Below the pieces are notes generated by a model. The model had not been told where the DNA came from. It made no database searches and saw only the letters and a list, made by a program, of their open reading frames with translations. Shown here in pieces: positions 9,501 through 20,568 of a stretch of DNA of 64,000 nt. The DNA is taken from NCBI GenBank assembly GCA_018873225.1, contig JAEILZ010000005.1, forward strand, positions 806,001-870,000, read 5' to 3'. How positions within the stretch are numbered: position 1 is the first letter of the stretch; each line of letters opens with the position of its first letter. The DNA comes from [Phialemoniopsis] sp. UDSM-2020 (Eukaryota > Ascomycota > Sordariomycetes > Thyridiales > Thyridiaceae). The translations under genes and the position numbers were made by a program.

Positions 9501-12500
9501 GGCCTCCTGGACGGGCGAGACGCCCCGGTCGAGCATGACCTTGACGAGTTCCTCGAGCCCGTTCCTGATCGCCCAGCAGAGCATCAGAATCGTGCCCCTG
9601 TCCTTGACGATCTGATCTGCGTACTTGGTGGCTTTCAGCGTGTGGGAATACGTCCGCCACATCATGAAAGGCAGCGGTGGCAGATACCCCGGCGCCGGAA
9701 ACTCCTTGTTCCAGACATCCTTTGTCAAGATAGAAAATCCCGAGGCCTCGTGCTGTGTTTCGTATTCCTCTAGAGCACCCTCTTTTACAAGTGATTCAAT
9801 AGCCGTCGTGATAGGTCCCATTAGCATCGAATTGTAGCGAGGTCGCTGAGAGTAATAGTGCAACAGCACGTCCTTACAAAACCGCTCCCACAGTGTCCGT
9901 GATTGGCCGTCGCGGGACTTGATGACATCGGGTGTCAGCAGGGCATTGAACACATTGACACCGAGCGGCTTTGTGTAAGCAGGGTGACGAACATGACGGT
10001 CAAGGTCGGGGCCGGTCGACTTGAAGCCGAAGAATATCGTCTCGGCCGGCGTCTTGCCGTCAATTCGCTGGACACTAGCTTTGTCGCCACAGGCTTCTCT
10101 CAGCTTCTCAACAAACGGCAAGTCTGCGCCGAAATTGAGAAAGTGCATTGGCGTCGAACCGTCTTCCGTGGTGACAGTAAAGTCTACACCCTTGGTCCCC
10201 ATGAGACGTGACAAGAGGCTCATAGAAGCCCATTCGGCGGCAAGATGGGGGATAGGAATGTCGCTCTTGAAGAATGCCTCGTCTCCATCACACAGAGGCA
10301 AGAGGAGTGAGGCCGCATCCGGGTTCTCGCTGGAGCGGCCGACAACGTTGAAGAGTTCTCGCACGAACATGAAGGCCTCAGCAAGCGGAGTGCGGCCCTG
10401 CTTCGTCACACGTCGCAGGGCCACGTCTTTGTCGTCGCCGGACGCGATGAGCGCCTTCAACAGAGGCACGTCGTTATTTGCCGCTGCATAATGCCAGACG
10501 CATCGCCCATTGTTATCGGTAGCCGTGATATCGGCGCCATGGTCTAGTAGTAGTTGTAGGTGTTCTGGGGTCTCTGTCAATAGCAATGGGGTACGTCCCT
10601 CGCTATCACGGGCGTCGAGACTTGATCCTCTCTTAATCAGCTGCGTGATGAGCTTTGTAAACTTGTCTTCTACTGCCAGGTGGAGAGCAGTCTGTCCACC
10701 TGATTCGGAATTGCCGTCCGATTGCAGCCTTTTGTTCGGGTCCCCCCTTGGATCCTGCAGCAACCACTGGAGGAGAGCAGGTTCAAAATCTCGCATAAAC
10801 CGATCAACGGCGGAATGGTATAGTTTGTCGTCATGAGGGAGCTTCCTGAGACATGTTGGGTTTGTACAATCAAGGTCCAGTCCTTCGGCCATTTCCCAGA
10901 CAAGCCCTAGAATCTCCTCCTGAACGAAGCGGCTTGGTATGTAGTCGCACTTTTCAAAACGATCGGTGTCGGGGTCAACGAGGAGGTGTGATATTAAGTC
11001 GATGATGTGCTCGAAGAGCCGATCAAGACAAGCTTTATGGCGCGGGTTGAGCTGCACTGATGCCCATTCGTCACGCGGCCACGACTTCAGGACTTCGAGA
11101 CAGTGTTCGTCGGGAAGTATGCCATCGGTAATTTTAATGAATATGCTAGCATCCCAAGTGTTAAGTGAAGTGAGAAGAGCACTGGCCGTGACAGAGACTC
11201 TCCGGGCTCCTTGATTCTGGAAGGGATTCATGACCGGGCTGTATTCCATCAGCTTTTCGATCGTCTCGAGCCGTGCGGGCCCCCAAAAGTCGTACTCCTC
11301 CGGGGCTATCATAGTCGCGGACAAAAAGGCGCCACTGGTGTCGAGAGTCAAGATATTCGGGCCAGTGATGGCATAATAAACCGGCGGCCCGTCCGTTGCC
11401 TCGTCCCCAGAGACCTCGCTGACACTACGTCCCATCTCCAACAGACGTTGGCACAGCTGCGGGACCTCCAACGCAGCTGCAATATGCAGCGAGAGGTCGT
11501 CGCCCCTCAAAAGCATATTCCGTAGTCTCAGAAAAGGACCTGGAGAGGCAGTGACCCCAAATGTTGTCGGAAACATCTGCAGGCGGTACTCTTGAATCCA
11601 GTTCACAAAGTTGTTCGACCGGGTGTTGCTGAAAAGGATAATGGCCTGATCCCAGGCAGCATCGTCTGGACTGCCTCGTACAAGAGCAGGCCACCAGGCT
11701 GCTGCTATTGCATAGAACGGATGTCTTTGCCGTCGGTTGTTGATATGCTGTTTCTCGATCTCAAACTCGGCGCCCAGGCGGTTGAAGGTTTTGGAATTGA
11801 GGAATCGTAGCATGGTCAACCCGAGTGCACTGTGAGCGGCGTCGGTGTCATGACTGGACAAGTCGCTGTACTGGTCCCATGCTTTGTTGTGCAGAAAGTC
11901 AATCACAATGCTGTGAGATGGCTTGATCTCATCCAACTCGATATCGACTAGGCAACCGAGAAGAGATTTGAGCTCCTTTGGGCTAATACTTTCCATTTCC
12001 GACAGATCAACGTCATCTGATGAACAGAGAACCGACAAGGCCTCGCATAGACCTTCAAGTGAGATCCTTGTACATGCGTGTCGGGTCTTGGACTGGATAT
12101 CTGACAGGCGAAGTATCCATAACAGACTGTATCTGACCAACAAGACTGGCGAAAGGGGACAAGCTGGATATTTGTCACAGATAAGTCTTGACTGGGCAGC
12201 TTGGTGAAGAGTTGCTTCATATGTTCCCGCTATTGTTGACGGAAGGTTCTGAAGCCTCTCGTGCAATTCAGATGGTTCAGTCACATCCTGCAAATATTGG
12301 AGTTGGCATAATGCCCAGTGAATACTAGTGCAACTCGTTAGATAATTTCAAAGACAAAGAGGCTGAACTAACTTGCCTCTGACCAGAAGAAGCCAACGTA
12401 TCCATCATTGTCTGGCGAGATTTTTCATCACCGCGCAACAATGCGTTCGGTCCAAACTGTTGCATTTGCCACTCAAGAATGGACCGCACTTCAACTTCGG

Positions 12501-13671
12501 GAGGGTTGATATCAGCGTGCGTAAAGCCCTGAGAATGTTTGTCGATGATCTCTGACCACCCTGATAGTAGCAGTATCTGAATAATAGGTTTTGGCTGCAT
12601 CCATTTGCGTATCAAGGAGAGTTTTTCGATCATTGATCCGCTAATCTCATCGAAGCCGTCGATAACAACCAAGACCTTCTCGAAGAACTTCTCAGAAATG
12701 GCGTGAAAAAGAACGGCTCGCAAGTCTGCACCTTCAATATCGAGCGGTTTGCGCAGAGAGTCTGGAGGGAGGGCCAGGGCTGTGAGGAGTTCGGCCGGAG
12801 ACGCTTGAAGATACTCTTGCAGCCTCCTCTCCGCCTGGCCACTCTGACAGACAAGCTGCCAGAGCAAGGAACCCATCACCGATGACATAGTCTGTTTCTC
12901 CATGGATATCGTGTCTGTGATGTGAAAGCACACGGCCGTTTCCTCACCAGCTCGAGGCAAGAGCCTGTCGATCATGGTTGAAGCCAGCACTGTCTTTCCA
13001 CAGCCTGGCTGTTCAGAGAGCCATAGATGAGCTGATCTACCCTCACTCCAGTCCTGGTAAGGCCTCCACGTTTCGACCCATTCGTTTGTTCCAGGGCACC
13101 GGTTCCGAGACAACCTTGCCATGGCATGATACGGGTGAGGATGGCGTATATCTCGTAAACCCAGCCTGTGCAGCACGCCATTCCATTTGACGGTATCGAC
13201 GAATGAGCGTGATTTGACTTCGACTTCCGGGTCATCACAAGAAAGTGCCCTGTAGAGCGAAGCGAGGGAGAGGGAGGCCGATGCAAGTCTGAGGTTGGTA
13301 ACGTGACCAGCCAGTTGATCTAGCAGCACCTTCACTTGATCACCCTTGAGCAGCACCTCTCCACTGAACGTAGGTACGTCGTTTCCCTTTAGTGATAGTT
13401 GCAAAGACTCTAACGTCCGCTCACATGAGTGGAGGTGACGAAGATTGTGAGCACCGGGCGACGCCTTGAAGTTCTCGTCATCGATGCTGGAAGCTAGCAT
13501 GGAGAGGTTGAGCAAGACACCCGCCAGAGCTCTCAGTAAGCTGCTGAGCCTATCGATCTCCTGGTAGCCAGACTTTGGCCTCTTGTGCAGGCCTGTCAAT
13601 GCGCCATGGACGTGCTGGACAGCCTCGATGAGGTTGGCCAGCTTGGCCGTAAGCGAGGTGTCTGGCGCCAT
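6581..13671 (-). CDS. NACHT-ankyrin STAND protein (fungal NLR-like receptor), about 2325 aa
   Basis: Three exons: 13671-12377, 12324-8056 and 7994-6581, total 6978 nt. The N-terminal ~180 residues are helical and resemble the small fungal domains that precede NACHT. A NACHT NTPase follows, with Walker A SEQPGCGKTVLAS (about 218-230) and Walker B VLVVIDGFDEI (about 333-343). After a helical linker (IHWALCQLQYLQDV..LPSTIAGTYEATL) long ankyrin arrays run from about residue 960 to the C-terminus (TALHLAVED, TPLLLTET, TALHMAAMGGDVNGVRLLV, TPLIKAIQ, TPLHVAAEM). The first intron is a GC-AG intron with a perfect AG|GCAAGT donor (12376-12325); the second is GTAAGA..CAG (8055-7995). The ATG at 13671 has a GCCGCC Kozak context. 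By family, such proteins sense ligands through repeats and oligomerise to trigger heterokaryon incompatibility or cell death; the ligand here is unknown. No sign of inactivation: all three exons are open. Confidence 0.9.
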
Positions 13672-14471
13672 GGCGGCGGGTGCCACACGGTGCGCGTCGA
13701 CGCGGTGGTCTTGTACTCATTCAGTCTCGGTGTTTATGGCGTCTCTTCAATGTCACATCTCGTTTTAAGAGTCGGTCACGTCTCGTAAGAGGATGCGCTT
13801 GGGAAGCTTTGTGATGATGCCTGTTCCTGTGCTGGCAAAGGCTGCAGAAAAGGCCAAGGTGCTAAGGTCAGCTTCAGCCACACGTGTCAGCCACAGTGAC
13901 AGGGGTAGCTTGTCAGAGCAGCAGCTTTGCGGGCAGCAGTTTGCCCGACCAACCCTGCAGCCTCAATCCGATGTTGCGTTATCCCTGCAGCTAAATTCGC
14001 GCCTTGCGTTGACGGTGCGTGCTTCTCATCTCAGAATCGCTCTCTCAATACACGGGAATGTAGTGGATGGAGGTATGTGCTGCAGATGTCTCATCCCATG
14101 TCATGTGAGCCGACCTAGCAAGGCCATCATATTACAGCCGTGTTTCCACACCACGACAACGCATTTGACCATGAAAGTACAATGCTGAAGTTCACGATTT
14201 AGTAATCAGCTATCTATTTGAGCTCACGCATGTTATTGAGGGAAAAGGCTTCAATTTCTGGCTCGGATATGATATTATAGCCCGCGCTAAATGACATCAC
14301 CCACGTGACGTCACATTTCGAGGCGTCTCAACGATTAAACTTCGAGATGCCTCCTCACCTTGCGTTCTAGCTCAAAAAAACCATAGAGACACGTTGTTGA
14401 GCTTATACTATCTGGGTGGAAGAAAAGAAAGTCGAGATTACCTGTTCACCACTGACTCCCATTACGTGGCA
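13672..14471. other. Divergent intergenic region between the NACHT-ANK gene and sulfite oxidase
   Basis: No supported coding sequence. It serves as promoter for both flanking genes and carries a compound E-box/CRE site at 14302-14313. Confidence 0.6.
14302..14313. promoter_or_regulatory. Overlapping E-box and CRE palindrome upstream of sulfite oxidase
   Basis: CACGTG (14302-14307) overlaps the full CRE palindrome TGACGTCA (14306-14313), about 160 bp before the sulfite oxidase start. CACGTG is the core bound by Cbf1-type bHLH proteins, which control sulfur genes in fungi, and TGACGTCA is the ATF/CREB bZIP site. Use of either site here is inferred. Confidence 0.5.
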
Positions 14472-15851
14472 ATGGCGGCGTTTGCATCCGCGCCCAAAGC
14501 AGTGAGTATGACAGCTTGATCCACAGTAGCTCGATGAAAAAGCATACTGAACGGTCACACACGACAGTTCAAACATTCGGTGGAAGAACCATTGAATCGA
14601 GAACCACCCTCGACCAAGTTGGTAGAGAGGTTAGCACGTCCTTGAAAGAGGGGGTTTAGGCCATTACTGATAGCTGTGGTGTAGCTATGTAACAGCGAAG
14701 GACGGCTACGATCGGAATCATGGGTGAGTAGTGCATTCTCATGAGTTATAGAATTCATAATCCTAATGTGGCTCACAGTCCGATCCCTGTGATAGACGGC
14801 AAAACTCACCGCGTCACGATTGATGGCGCTGTCCGCAGCCCCCTGTCATTGTCAATATCCGATCTGCAGGAACTCCCGCAACACACGGTCGTTTGCGCAC
14901 TCCAGTGTGCAGGGAACCGCCGGCACACCATGCGTACTCGACTTCATGAGGTGCAGGGCGTCGACTGGTTCGATGCCGCCGTCATGAACTGCGAGTGGAC
15001 CGGACCACGGCTGCGGGATGTCCTACTCAAAGCCGGGATAACTCTTGAGGAGAATAAGTGGAAAGACGCGCACTCAGCCTTCGCATGCTACACCGCACCG
15101 ACAGAAAACTCTTCGTGGTATGGCGGGAGCATACCTCTCGAGAGAGCTTTGAGCGAGGACGCGGAGGTTGTTCTGGCCCTCAAAGTAAGCTCATTTCTGA
15201 CTTTCCCCTGAAGGTGCTTTCAATGACACTAAAAGCGCTTAGATGAACGGCGAGACGCTCACTCCTAATCATGGGTATCCAGTCCGGGTTGTGGTGCCCG
15301 GTATAGCCGGAGCTCGCTCAGTGAAATGGGTAGAACGAATCACAGCCCAGATGTCCGAATCCGAAAACTACTACCAAAAGCATGATTACAAAGTTCTACC
15401 TCCGGATGTTGACTCGAAAGAAGCAGCTGAGGATGTGTGGGACAAGATCCCAGCGCTAATGGGCATGCCCATCAATTCGGCGATTGGTGTCCCAACCAAT
15501 GGCTCGACCGTCACAAGAGACCAGAATGGACAGGCGCTTGTCAAAGGCTATGCCCTGCCTGGCTGTGATTCTGGCCCAGTCATACAGGTTGAAGTCAGTG
15601 CTGATGATGGGAGGACGTGGCAGGATGCAAAGATTTTGGACCAAGACAAATTCTCCAGCGAGCCTTCCAAGTTTAAATGGGCGTGGTGTCTCTGGGAAGC
15701 ACACATCGAAATGAACGCTGGCAAAGGACGGAGGTTGCTTAGCCGAGCTACCGATCGAGGCGGGAATCAGCAAAAAGAGACTTGCGAGTGGAACCTTAGG
15801 GGCGTAGCGTACAACGGTTATGGCGAGGTCGACGAGCTGGAAGTTATCTGA
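14472..15851 (+). CDS. Sulfite oxidase-like molybdopterin oxidoreductase, no cytochrome b5 domain
   Basis: Five exons: 14472-14501, 14568-14629, 14685-14723, 14779-15184 and 15243-15851, total 1146 nt, 381 residues. The three small 5' exons were placed because they rebuild the family N-terminus (NREPPSTKLVES, then YDRNHGPIPVIDG). The Moco domain carries the molybdenum-ligand cysteine in CALQCAGNRR (Cys87), followed by the dimerisation domain (GYALPGCDSGPVIQVEVSAD). The size and the lack of a heme domain match plant-type sulfite oxidase, which oxidises sulfite to sulfate with oxygen as acceptor. The C-terminus (DELEVI) is not a type 1 peroxisomal signal. The role is probably sulfite detoxification. 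A nitrate-reductase-like or other Moco activity cannot be excluded, but the length and architecture fit sulfite oxidase best. Confidence 0.9.
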
Positions 15852-16729
15852 ATATACTCGCTCACCAGGTGCTAGTCATGCTACGCTCGATCAGGCATTC
15901 CGCTCGTACTCTATGACCATGTTGATTGTTACTCATGGTACGAGGAACTATACATTGAAGATCTTGCTGTGACCTTGATACTCTGTTCGGTCCGCGACGG
16001 CCCTTACATAGATAGATCATAGACTAACCCGTGTGACTGAGACCCAGTATGAAAGAAACGCAGCCTCGATACGCGTCCTCGTTTTTCTCTTCCTCGTATT
16101 AACACCGGGCAAAGCTATTCGGGACTCTCGCAGACTGCACAGCGTTAATATCGTCCCCGCCGCAGGATACCCACCCTGGTGATTACCCGGGCACCGTGGC
16201 CGTCTCCTCCACCGCGGCCCCGTTGTCCAGTCCCGGGGAAATGCCGGATTGAAGTGGAGCAAACTGGATTTGGCGGGTAATGATTCCCTTTTCGGTCTTC
16301 CGAACTTCGCGTATTGCTATCAAGTTCTCAGGACATCATGATTACAAACACGGTCGGTCCGGGTAAGGTGCATTCGTCATATCTGCCTTGAAGCATTAGA
16401 CGGGAACCTGGTTGAAGTCGTGTACTACACTGAACTTCCCATCCCGGAATTGAGCAGTTTGTTTTCCTGGTTCCAGCGTGTTTCGAAGAAGATCATCATC
16501 TCATTAATAAATGATCAATCTATCTTCAATAAGTAACCGATCGCGGTGAAGGGCTGTTGGGTCGCTACCAGCTTGTAGGAACTAATGAGAGAAAGTATAA
16601 CTGGAGTCAGGATCCTGTCTTTTCAGGTTGTCTCGGTTTGCAAGCTCGGCAGTCCCTTGTCAGTTCATCACCGCACTCTTCTCGACTCTTCCCTGAATCT
16701 TCTGAGTGATCTCACGCCAATAAGCAACC
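15852..16729. other. Intergenic region
   Basis: Between two plus-strand genes. No supported gene. The last 150 bp are the likely promoter and 5' UTR of the secreted protein (a TATAA-like sequence near 16597). Confidence 0.6.
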
Positions 16730-17151
16730 ATGCACTTCTCTACCATCGCCTCCATCGCCCTGCTGGCTATCGGTGCCACGGCCGCTCCTGCCGCCCTCGA
16801 GGCCCCGCCCAAGGGCTACGCTGTCTTCTTCAGCACCTTCAGCCACACTAACTGTGACATCGCCAGCCAGGGCATGACCCTCGTTGAGAACGATATGAGC
16901 GGCCTCTGCCAGAACATGCGGGACCCAGCTCTGTCCCTGACTGTTGACGCCATCAAGGAGGGCTGCAAACGTATTGACTCCCTACAAGATAAATGATCGC
17001 GCCATATGTACACATGCTAAATGATGGTTTAGTCACCTTCTACGAGTACAACAACTGCAACAGCTACCCCTTCAAGGTTACCGAGCCCGGATGCTTCAAC
17101 AGCAACGCAATTCTCAGCTCCTTCCGGGTTGATTGCCCTGAGAAGAACTAG
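16730..17151 (+). CDS. Small secreted cysteine-containing protein, 119 aa
   Basis: Two exons, 16730-16970 and 17033-17151 (360 nt). The start MHFSTIASIALLAIGATAAP is a clear secretion signal with likely cleavage near residue 18. The mature part of about 100 residues has six cysteines (TNCD, GLCQ, EGCK, NNCN, PGCF, VDCP), enough for three disulfides, and no membrane segment. The intron runs from GTATTG to TTTAG with a branch-like ATGCTAAAT, and splicing joins GCK to LTFYEYNNC. I do not recognise the family. Secretion, small size and even cysteines make it an effector-like or cell-surface defence protein; function is unknown. Confidence 0.8.
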
Positions 17152-17352
17152 ATCAGTTAGCCTGAGGCACGTTCCGTACTCTGGTATCAAGATTTTATCA
17201 TGATGGACTGTGTCTTTTGTGTATTTGCTGTCTCCGCATGTGAGCATATGTTCTTTGGTGGAATTATTTGACATCTTGTGGGTGCCCATCCCAGCTTTTC
17301 ACATTATTGTCAAGTAGAACCTTATTGTGTCATGATGAATTTTGAATTTTGA

Positions 17353-19122
17353 TTAGCGACCGAGAATCTTTCGCCACCCAGAGCCCTTCTTCGCTTGTGC
17401 CAAGTTGCTACCCACACGAGGTTCGCCATGATTCTTCTGGCCTGACAGAGCTTGGTACTTGTCCACAAGGTCATCAATTGCATCGTCCACCTTCGAGGAC
17501 GTCCTGCATGCTTGCACGTCCAAGTCTATCATATAGTATTTGTCAGAGCCATGTACCAGGGGAGACACCATAACATCAACCCGGTGGCAAGGCAGTTCTA
17601 TGGGCAACCCTGGTTGCCTTGGTGAGAACCTGTCCTGGAGAGCTTCCAATTCAAGATCCTGTGCTGGGTCGTCATCGGGGCCTTTGAGCGGCGGCAATTG
17701 GATTGCGTCGAAGCCCACCTCGAACTTTCCCGCAGACCCGAGGAGCACTACAAGCCTCTCGCCGTCTTCTCGAACCAGGAGTAGTGTAGCCGTCAGTAGA
17801 CCACTCGCCTTGCTCTCCCAAAACGTCCTCCGTGCCAGCGCCGGAATCCACTCATGTGCCACCGGTCGGCTTGACTTGATTGGATTCGGCGTCGGCTTCC
17901 CTGTATCTTCGTTCGGTGGAGCCAACGTCTTCAAAAGACGATAGAGGGATGGAGGGGGGCCAGCCCTCAACTGTAAAATGTGCAGAGGGAAGACGCCTTC
18001 GGACTCGACGGGTCGTGCCATCGGATCTTGCCGGACATAGAGGCGCTGCAGGGCTCCCCGCTTGATGACTTTGGCAAACTGCCCGGCTCGGACTCGTGCG
18101 TACTGCTGATCCCCTCCCGACAGCTTGCGGAGGTATACAGCTAGGAAGGTTGAGTCCTCATAGTCAGGCGGCGCCGGACAGTCCAAAGCAGCGACGTAGA
18201 TGTCGTTGTCAAGGCGGGCGAGCGGGAGGTCGATGCGCAAGCCCCGGTTGGTCATGGAATAGGGCGGACGGGGCTCCCAGTCCTGGTAAGGTATCATGGA
18301 GTTGGAGTAGACGAAATTACGAGGCGATTTGGCCAATATGCCGTGCTGCGATTCCGGAGAGGCATCGAGGTCAGTCCACGCGAAGAGAGATTGGTCGTCG
18401 GAATGCTTCATTATCTCCTCTTGGAGGCGCAGAAAGGCTTTGGAACCCTCGCCGTAGAGCATGGGCATATTGACGTCGAAAAGGCCCATAAGGCAGTACG
18501 CAATGTCCTCAGGCCTGGTGGTGTTCCGGTGAGCAGCCCAGGACATCCGCTTGGCTATGCTTGCCGATTTGAGGGACTTTGCACCCGTAAGGATGTCTTC
18601 GTCAATCCCGGTGATAGCAGCTATTGGCCTGCTCAAGCTAGCCTTCTCTCCCAGACTCGTCCAATCATCCGAGTAGAAGACTAGGTCACCCGGCGCGAGG
18701 AGTTCTTGCAACGTCCAGCCTCTCGTAAACCAGCGGCAGCGCGCAAATTCGGACTCGGGGTCTGCCGTCTTGGTATTTGAGGGAACGTTCTCGAGATGCG
18801 CATAGCACACCTCGGCTTTGAAGTACCACTCGTACATCGAATTGATCGCTTCCGACAGCTCAGCACTGCTGCTCTTATCAATGCAGCACGAGTCGATCCA
18901 GACATATTCGAGGCCGTCCCTAATTGCTTGCTCACAGGAATACCGAACTTTGCGGAATGATTCCTTTTCGGCACCGGTGCCATTGACGATGTCCCCAAAA
19001 AGGACCTCGCAACTGGTCCAGGTGTGCGAGAGAATGGCGTAAGGAAAATCGCCATCTGGAGTGAAATCAATCATCGACGGCCCTGAAGGCTGGTTGATAG
19101 TAGCTGCCACCAACACTCGCAT
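17353..19122 (-). CDS. HET-domain (heterokaryon incompatibility) protein, 589 aa
   Basis: Single exon. The N-terminal HET domain shows its three landmarks in order: YAILSHTW (about 28-35), EYVWIDSCCIDK (about 71-82) and RWFTRGWTLQELLAPGDLVF (about 130-149), followed by AKRMSWAAHRNTTRPEDIAY and YCLMGLFDVNMPMLYGEG. The remaining ~350 residues are variable and show no repeats. HET domains are TIR-related and trigger incompatibility cell death when cells of unlike genotype fuse; the N-terminal position and start MRVL are typical. Tail-to-tail with the secreted-protein gene. No frameshift or stop is seen, so the gene appears intact. Confidence 0.92.
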   Translation of the reverse strand: MRVLVAATINQPSGPSMIDFTPDGDFPYAILSHTWTSCEVLFGDIVNGTGAEKESFRKVRYSCEQAIRDGLEYVWIDSCCIDKSSSAELSEAINSMYEWYFKAEVCYAHLENVPSNTKTADPESEFARCRWFTRGWTLQELLAPGDLVFYSDDWTSLGEKASLSRPIAAITGIDEDILTGAKSLKSASIAKRMSWAAHRNTTRPEDIAYCLMGLFDVNMPMLYGEGSKAFLRLQEEIMKHSDDQSLFAWTDLDASPESQHGILAKSPRNFVYSNSMIPYQDWEPRPPYSMTNRGLRIDLPLARLDNDIYVAALDCPAPPDYEDSTFLAVYLRKLSGGDQQYARVRAGQFAKVIKRGALQRLYVRQDPMARPVESEGVFPLHILQLRAGPPPSLYRLLKTLAPPNEDTGKPTPNPIKSSRPVAHEWIPALARRTFWESKASGLLTATLLLVREDGERLVVLLGSAGKFEVGFDAIQLPPLKGPDDDPAQDLELEALQDRFSPRQPGLPIELPCHRVDVMVSPLVHGSDKYYMIDLDVQACRTSSKVDDAIDDLVDKYQALSGQKNHGEPRVGSNLAQAKKGSGWRKILGR

Positions 19123-19618
19123 TGTCTCTTATCTAGTCACTGGAACTTAGCACTTGTATAATTAAAGTGGTGGACCCTCAGCGCGGAAATATAGTACGTG
19201 ATCAGCTGGTTTGAGATAGCCCCTTTTGGACGGAACAGCATGACACCTGTCGTGCTTTCCCCCCTCTTGGCGGCGAGGCTTTATTTCAGGAGGCGAAGGA
19301 TATAAACTTGGCAGACATAGGGCTAAGCGGTATGATGCAGGCAACAACATCACTGTTGGGTGTTGGTTCGCCCCCAACTTCAGGGGGCTGGCCAATCATT
19401 GACCCCCGGCTAAGCCCTGCCTGCGGCTTACGATGTAACACAAGAGCAGTAATAAATAGATCACATCACTGGTGACACAGCCGCTTGCGCGAGCAAGTTT
19501 TTCATTCATTCATTCCTCTTTCCAAGTATTTCTCAATATCGGGGTCGGGTTACTCAAAAACCTTCACTCCTACGCTAAGTAATCCCAAAGTTCACCACCT
19601 AGCAGACATTTGCACAAC
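19123..19618. other. Divergent promoter region between the HET gene and the LITAF-like gene
   Basis: About 500 bp with no supported coding sequence. The last 100 bp before 19619 are CT-rich (cattcctctttcc), a usual feature of a fungal transcription start region. Confidence 0.55.
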
Positions 19619-20336
19619 ATGGAACCACAGCGCCCTCAAAACGATCTGGCTCACAGCCCCAACCATGAAGAAGTTCCAAGTGCCCACGAGGAAGGAGTTG
19701 TTCCAGCCAGAGATGCGGTCACGAGCCCAGCATCACCCCCCACTGCTCCGGCCAAGGAACTCCCTCCTAATATGATTCAAACTGAGTGCGTGGTCGCCAC
19801 TCTCATCTTTAAACGCAAAGATCGAAGCTAATAAAAGCTTGTAGATATCCCGCCGGCGACAGTATTTCTCCCGCCGCCACTGCCACAGCTGTTCCTGGAG
19901 CCAAGGGAGAGCCCATGATCAATCCGGTGCCAGACCCGGTGACAGTAACACCGCTCCAACGACTCGGTGACGGCCCGCAGTGGATCGACTGTCCCTTCTG
20001 CCATCGCCGGACTCGCACGGTGGTAAACAAAGAAGGAACAGGCACGCAGATGTAGGTGTTCTCCAAAACGTCCTCGACTCTCAAACGGTCAGCTAACTGC
20101 TCAGGCTCGCTTCTCTCCTCTGCTGCCTGTTTTGCATCTGCCTCACCTGTCTCCCCCAGTTGGCCGGCTGGTGTGAGAATACTAACTACTCTTGCTCGCA
20201 ATGCCACCACAGGGTCGCTATGAGGTCCCACGATGGGCCAATACAGGTCTTTGGCCCAAATCAGGACGCGCAACTCCCGTCAAAGTATGTTCAGGCAGCT
20301 CAGGTTCAGACCGCGCAGAGGTCTGAGATGTTTTGA
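19619..20336 (+). CDS. LITAF-like zinc-binding membrane-associated protein, 201 aa
   Basis: Three exons: 19619-19785, 19845-20051 and 20105-20336 (606 nt). A Pro/Ala/Glu-rich N-terminus of about 115 residues leads to a LITAF domain: CPFC knuckle, then the hydrophobic, cysteine-studded insertion MLASLLCCLFCICLTCLP, then the second knuckle YSCSQCHHRVAMR. The two CxxC pairs bind one zinc and the hydrophobic part inserts into the cytosolic face of endosomal or lysosomal membranes in the known family. A 35-residue polar tail follows. The ATG sits in ACAACATGG. LITAF-type proteins influence endosomal sorting and, in plants and animals, cell-death responses; whether that applies here is inferred only from its neighbours (HET and DUF7580-like genes). 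Confidence 0.85.
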
Positions 20337-20568
20337 TTCAGAGGGAGCCCGACGTGGAGAAGGAGATAGGATAATGATCAACAGCTTCAGTAACACAGTT
20401 GTAATTAGGAAATCGTATACCTTGAGCACTTTCATTATTATTTGTTTTCTTGGCTTCAATGAATCAATGGCGCCCTGTTGTAATATCATACATGCATGCG
20501 ATGTGCTATCCTCCGAATTCAAATCCATGGAATGTGAGACTGGTACCTCTCTCGCTCCGAGTCCTGAC

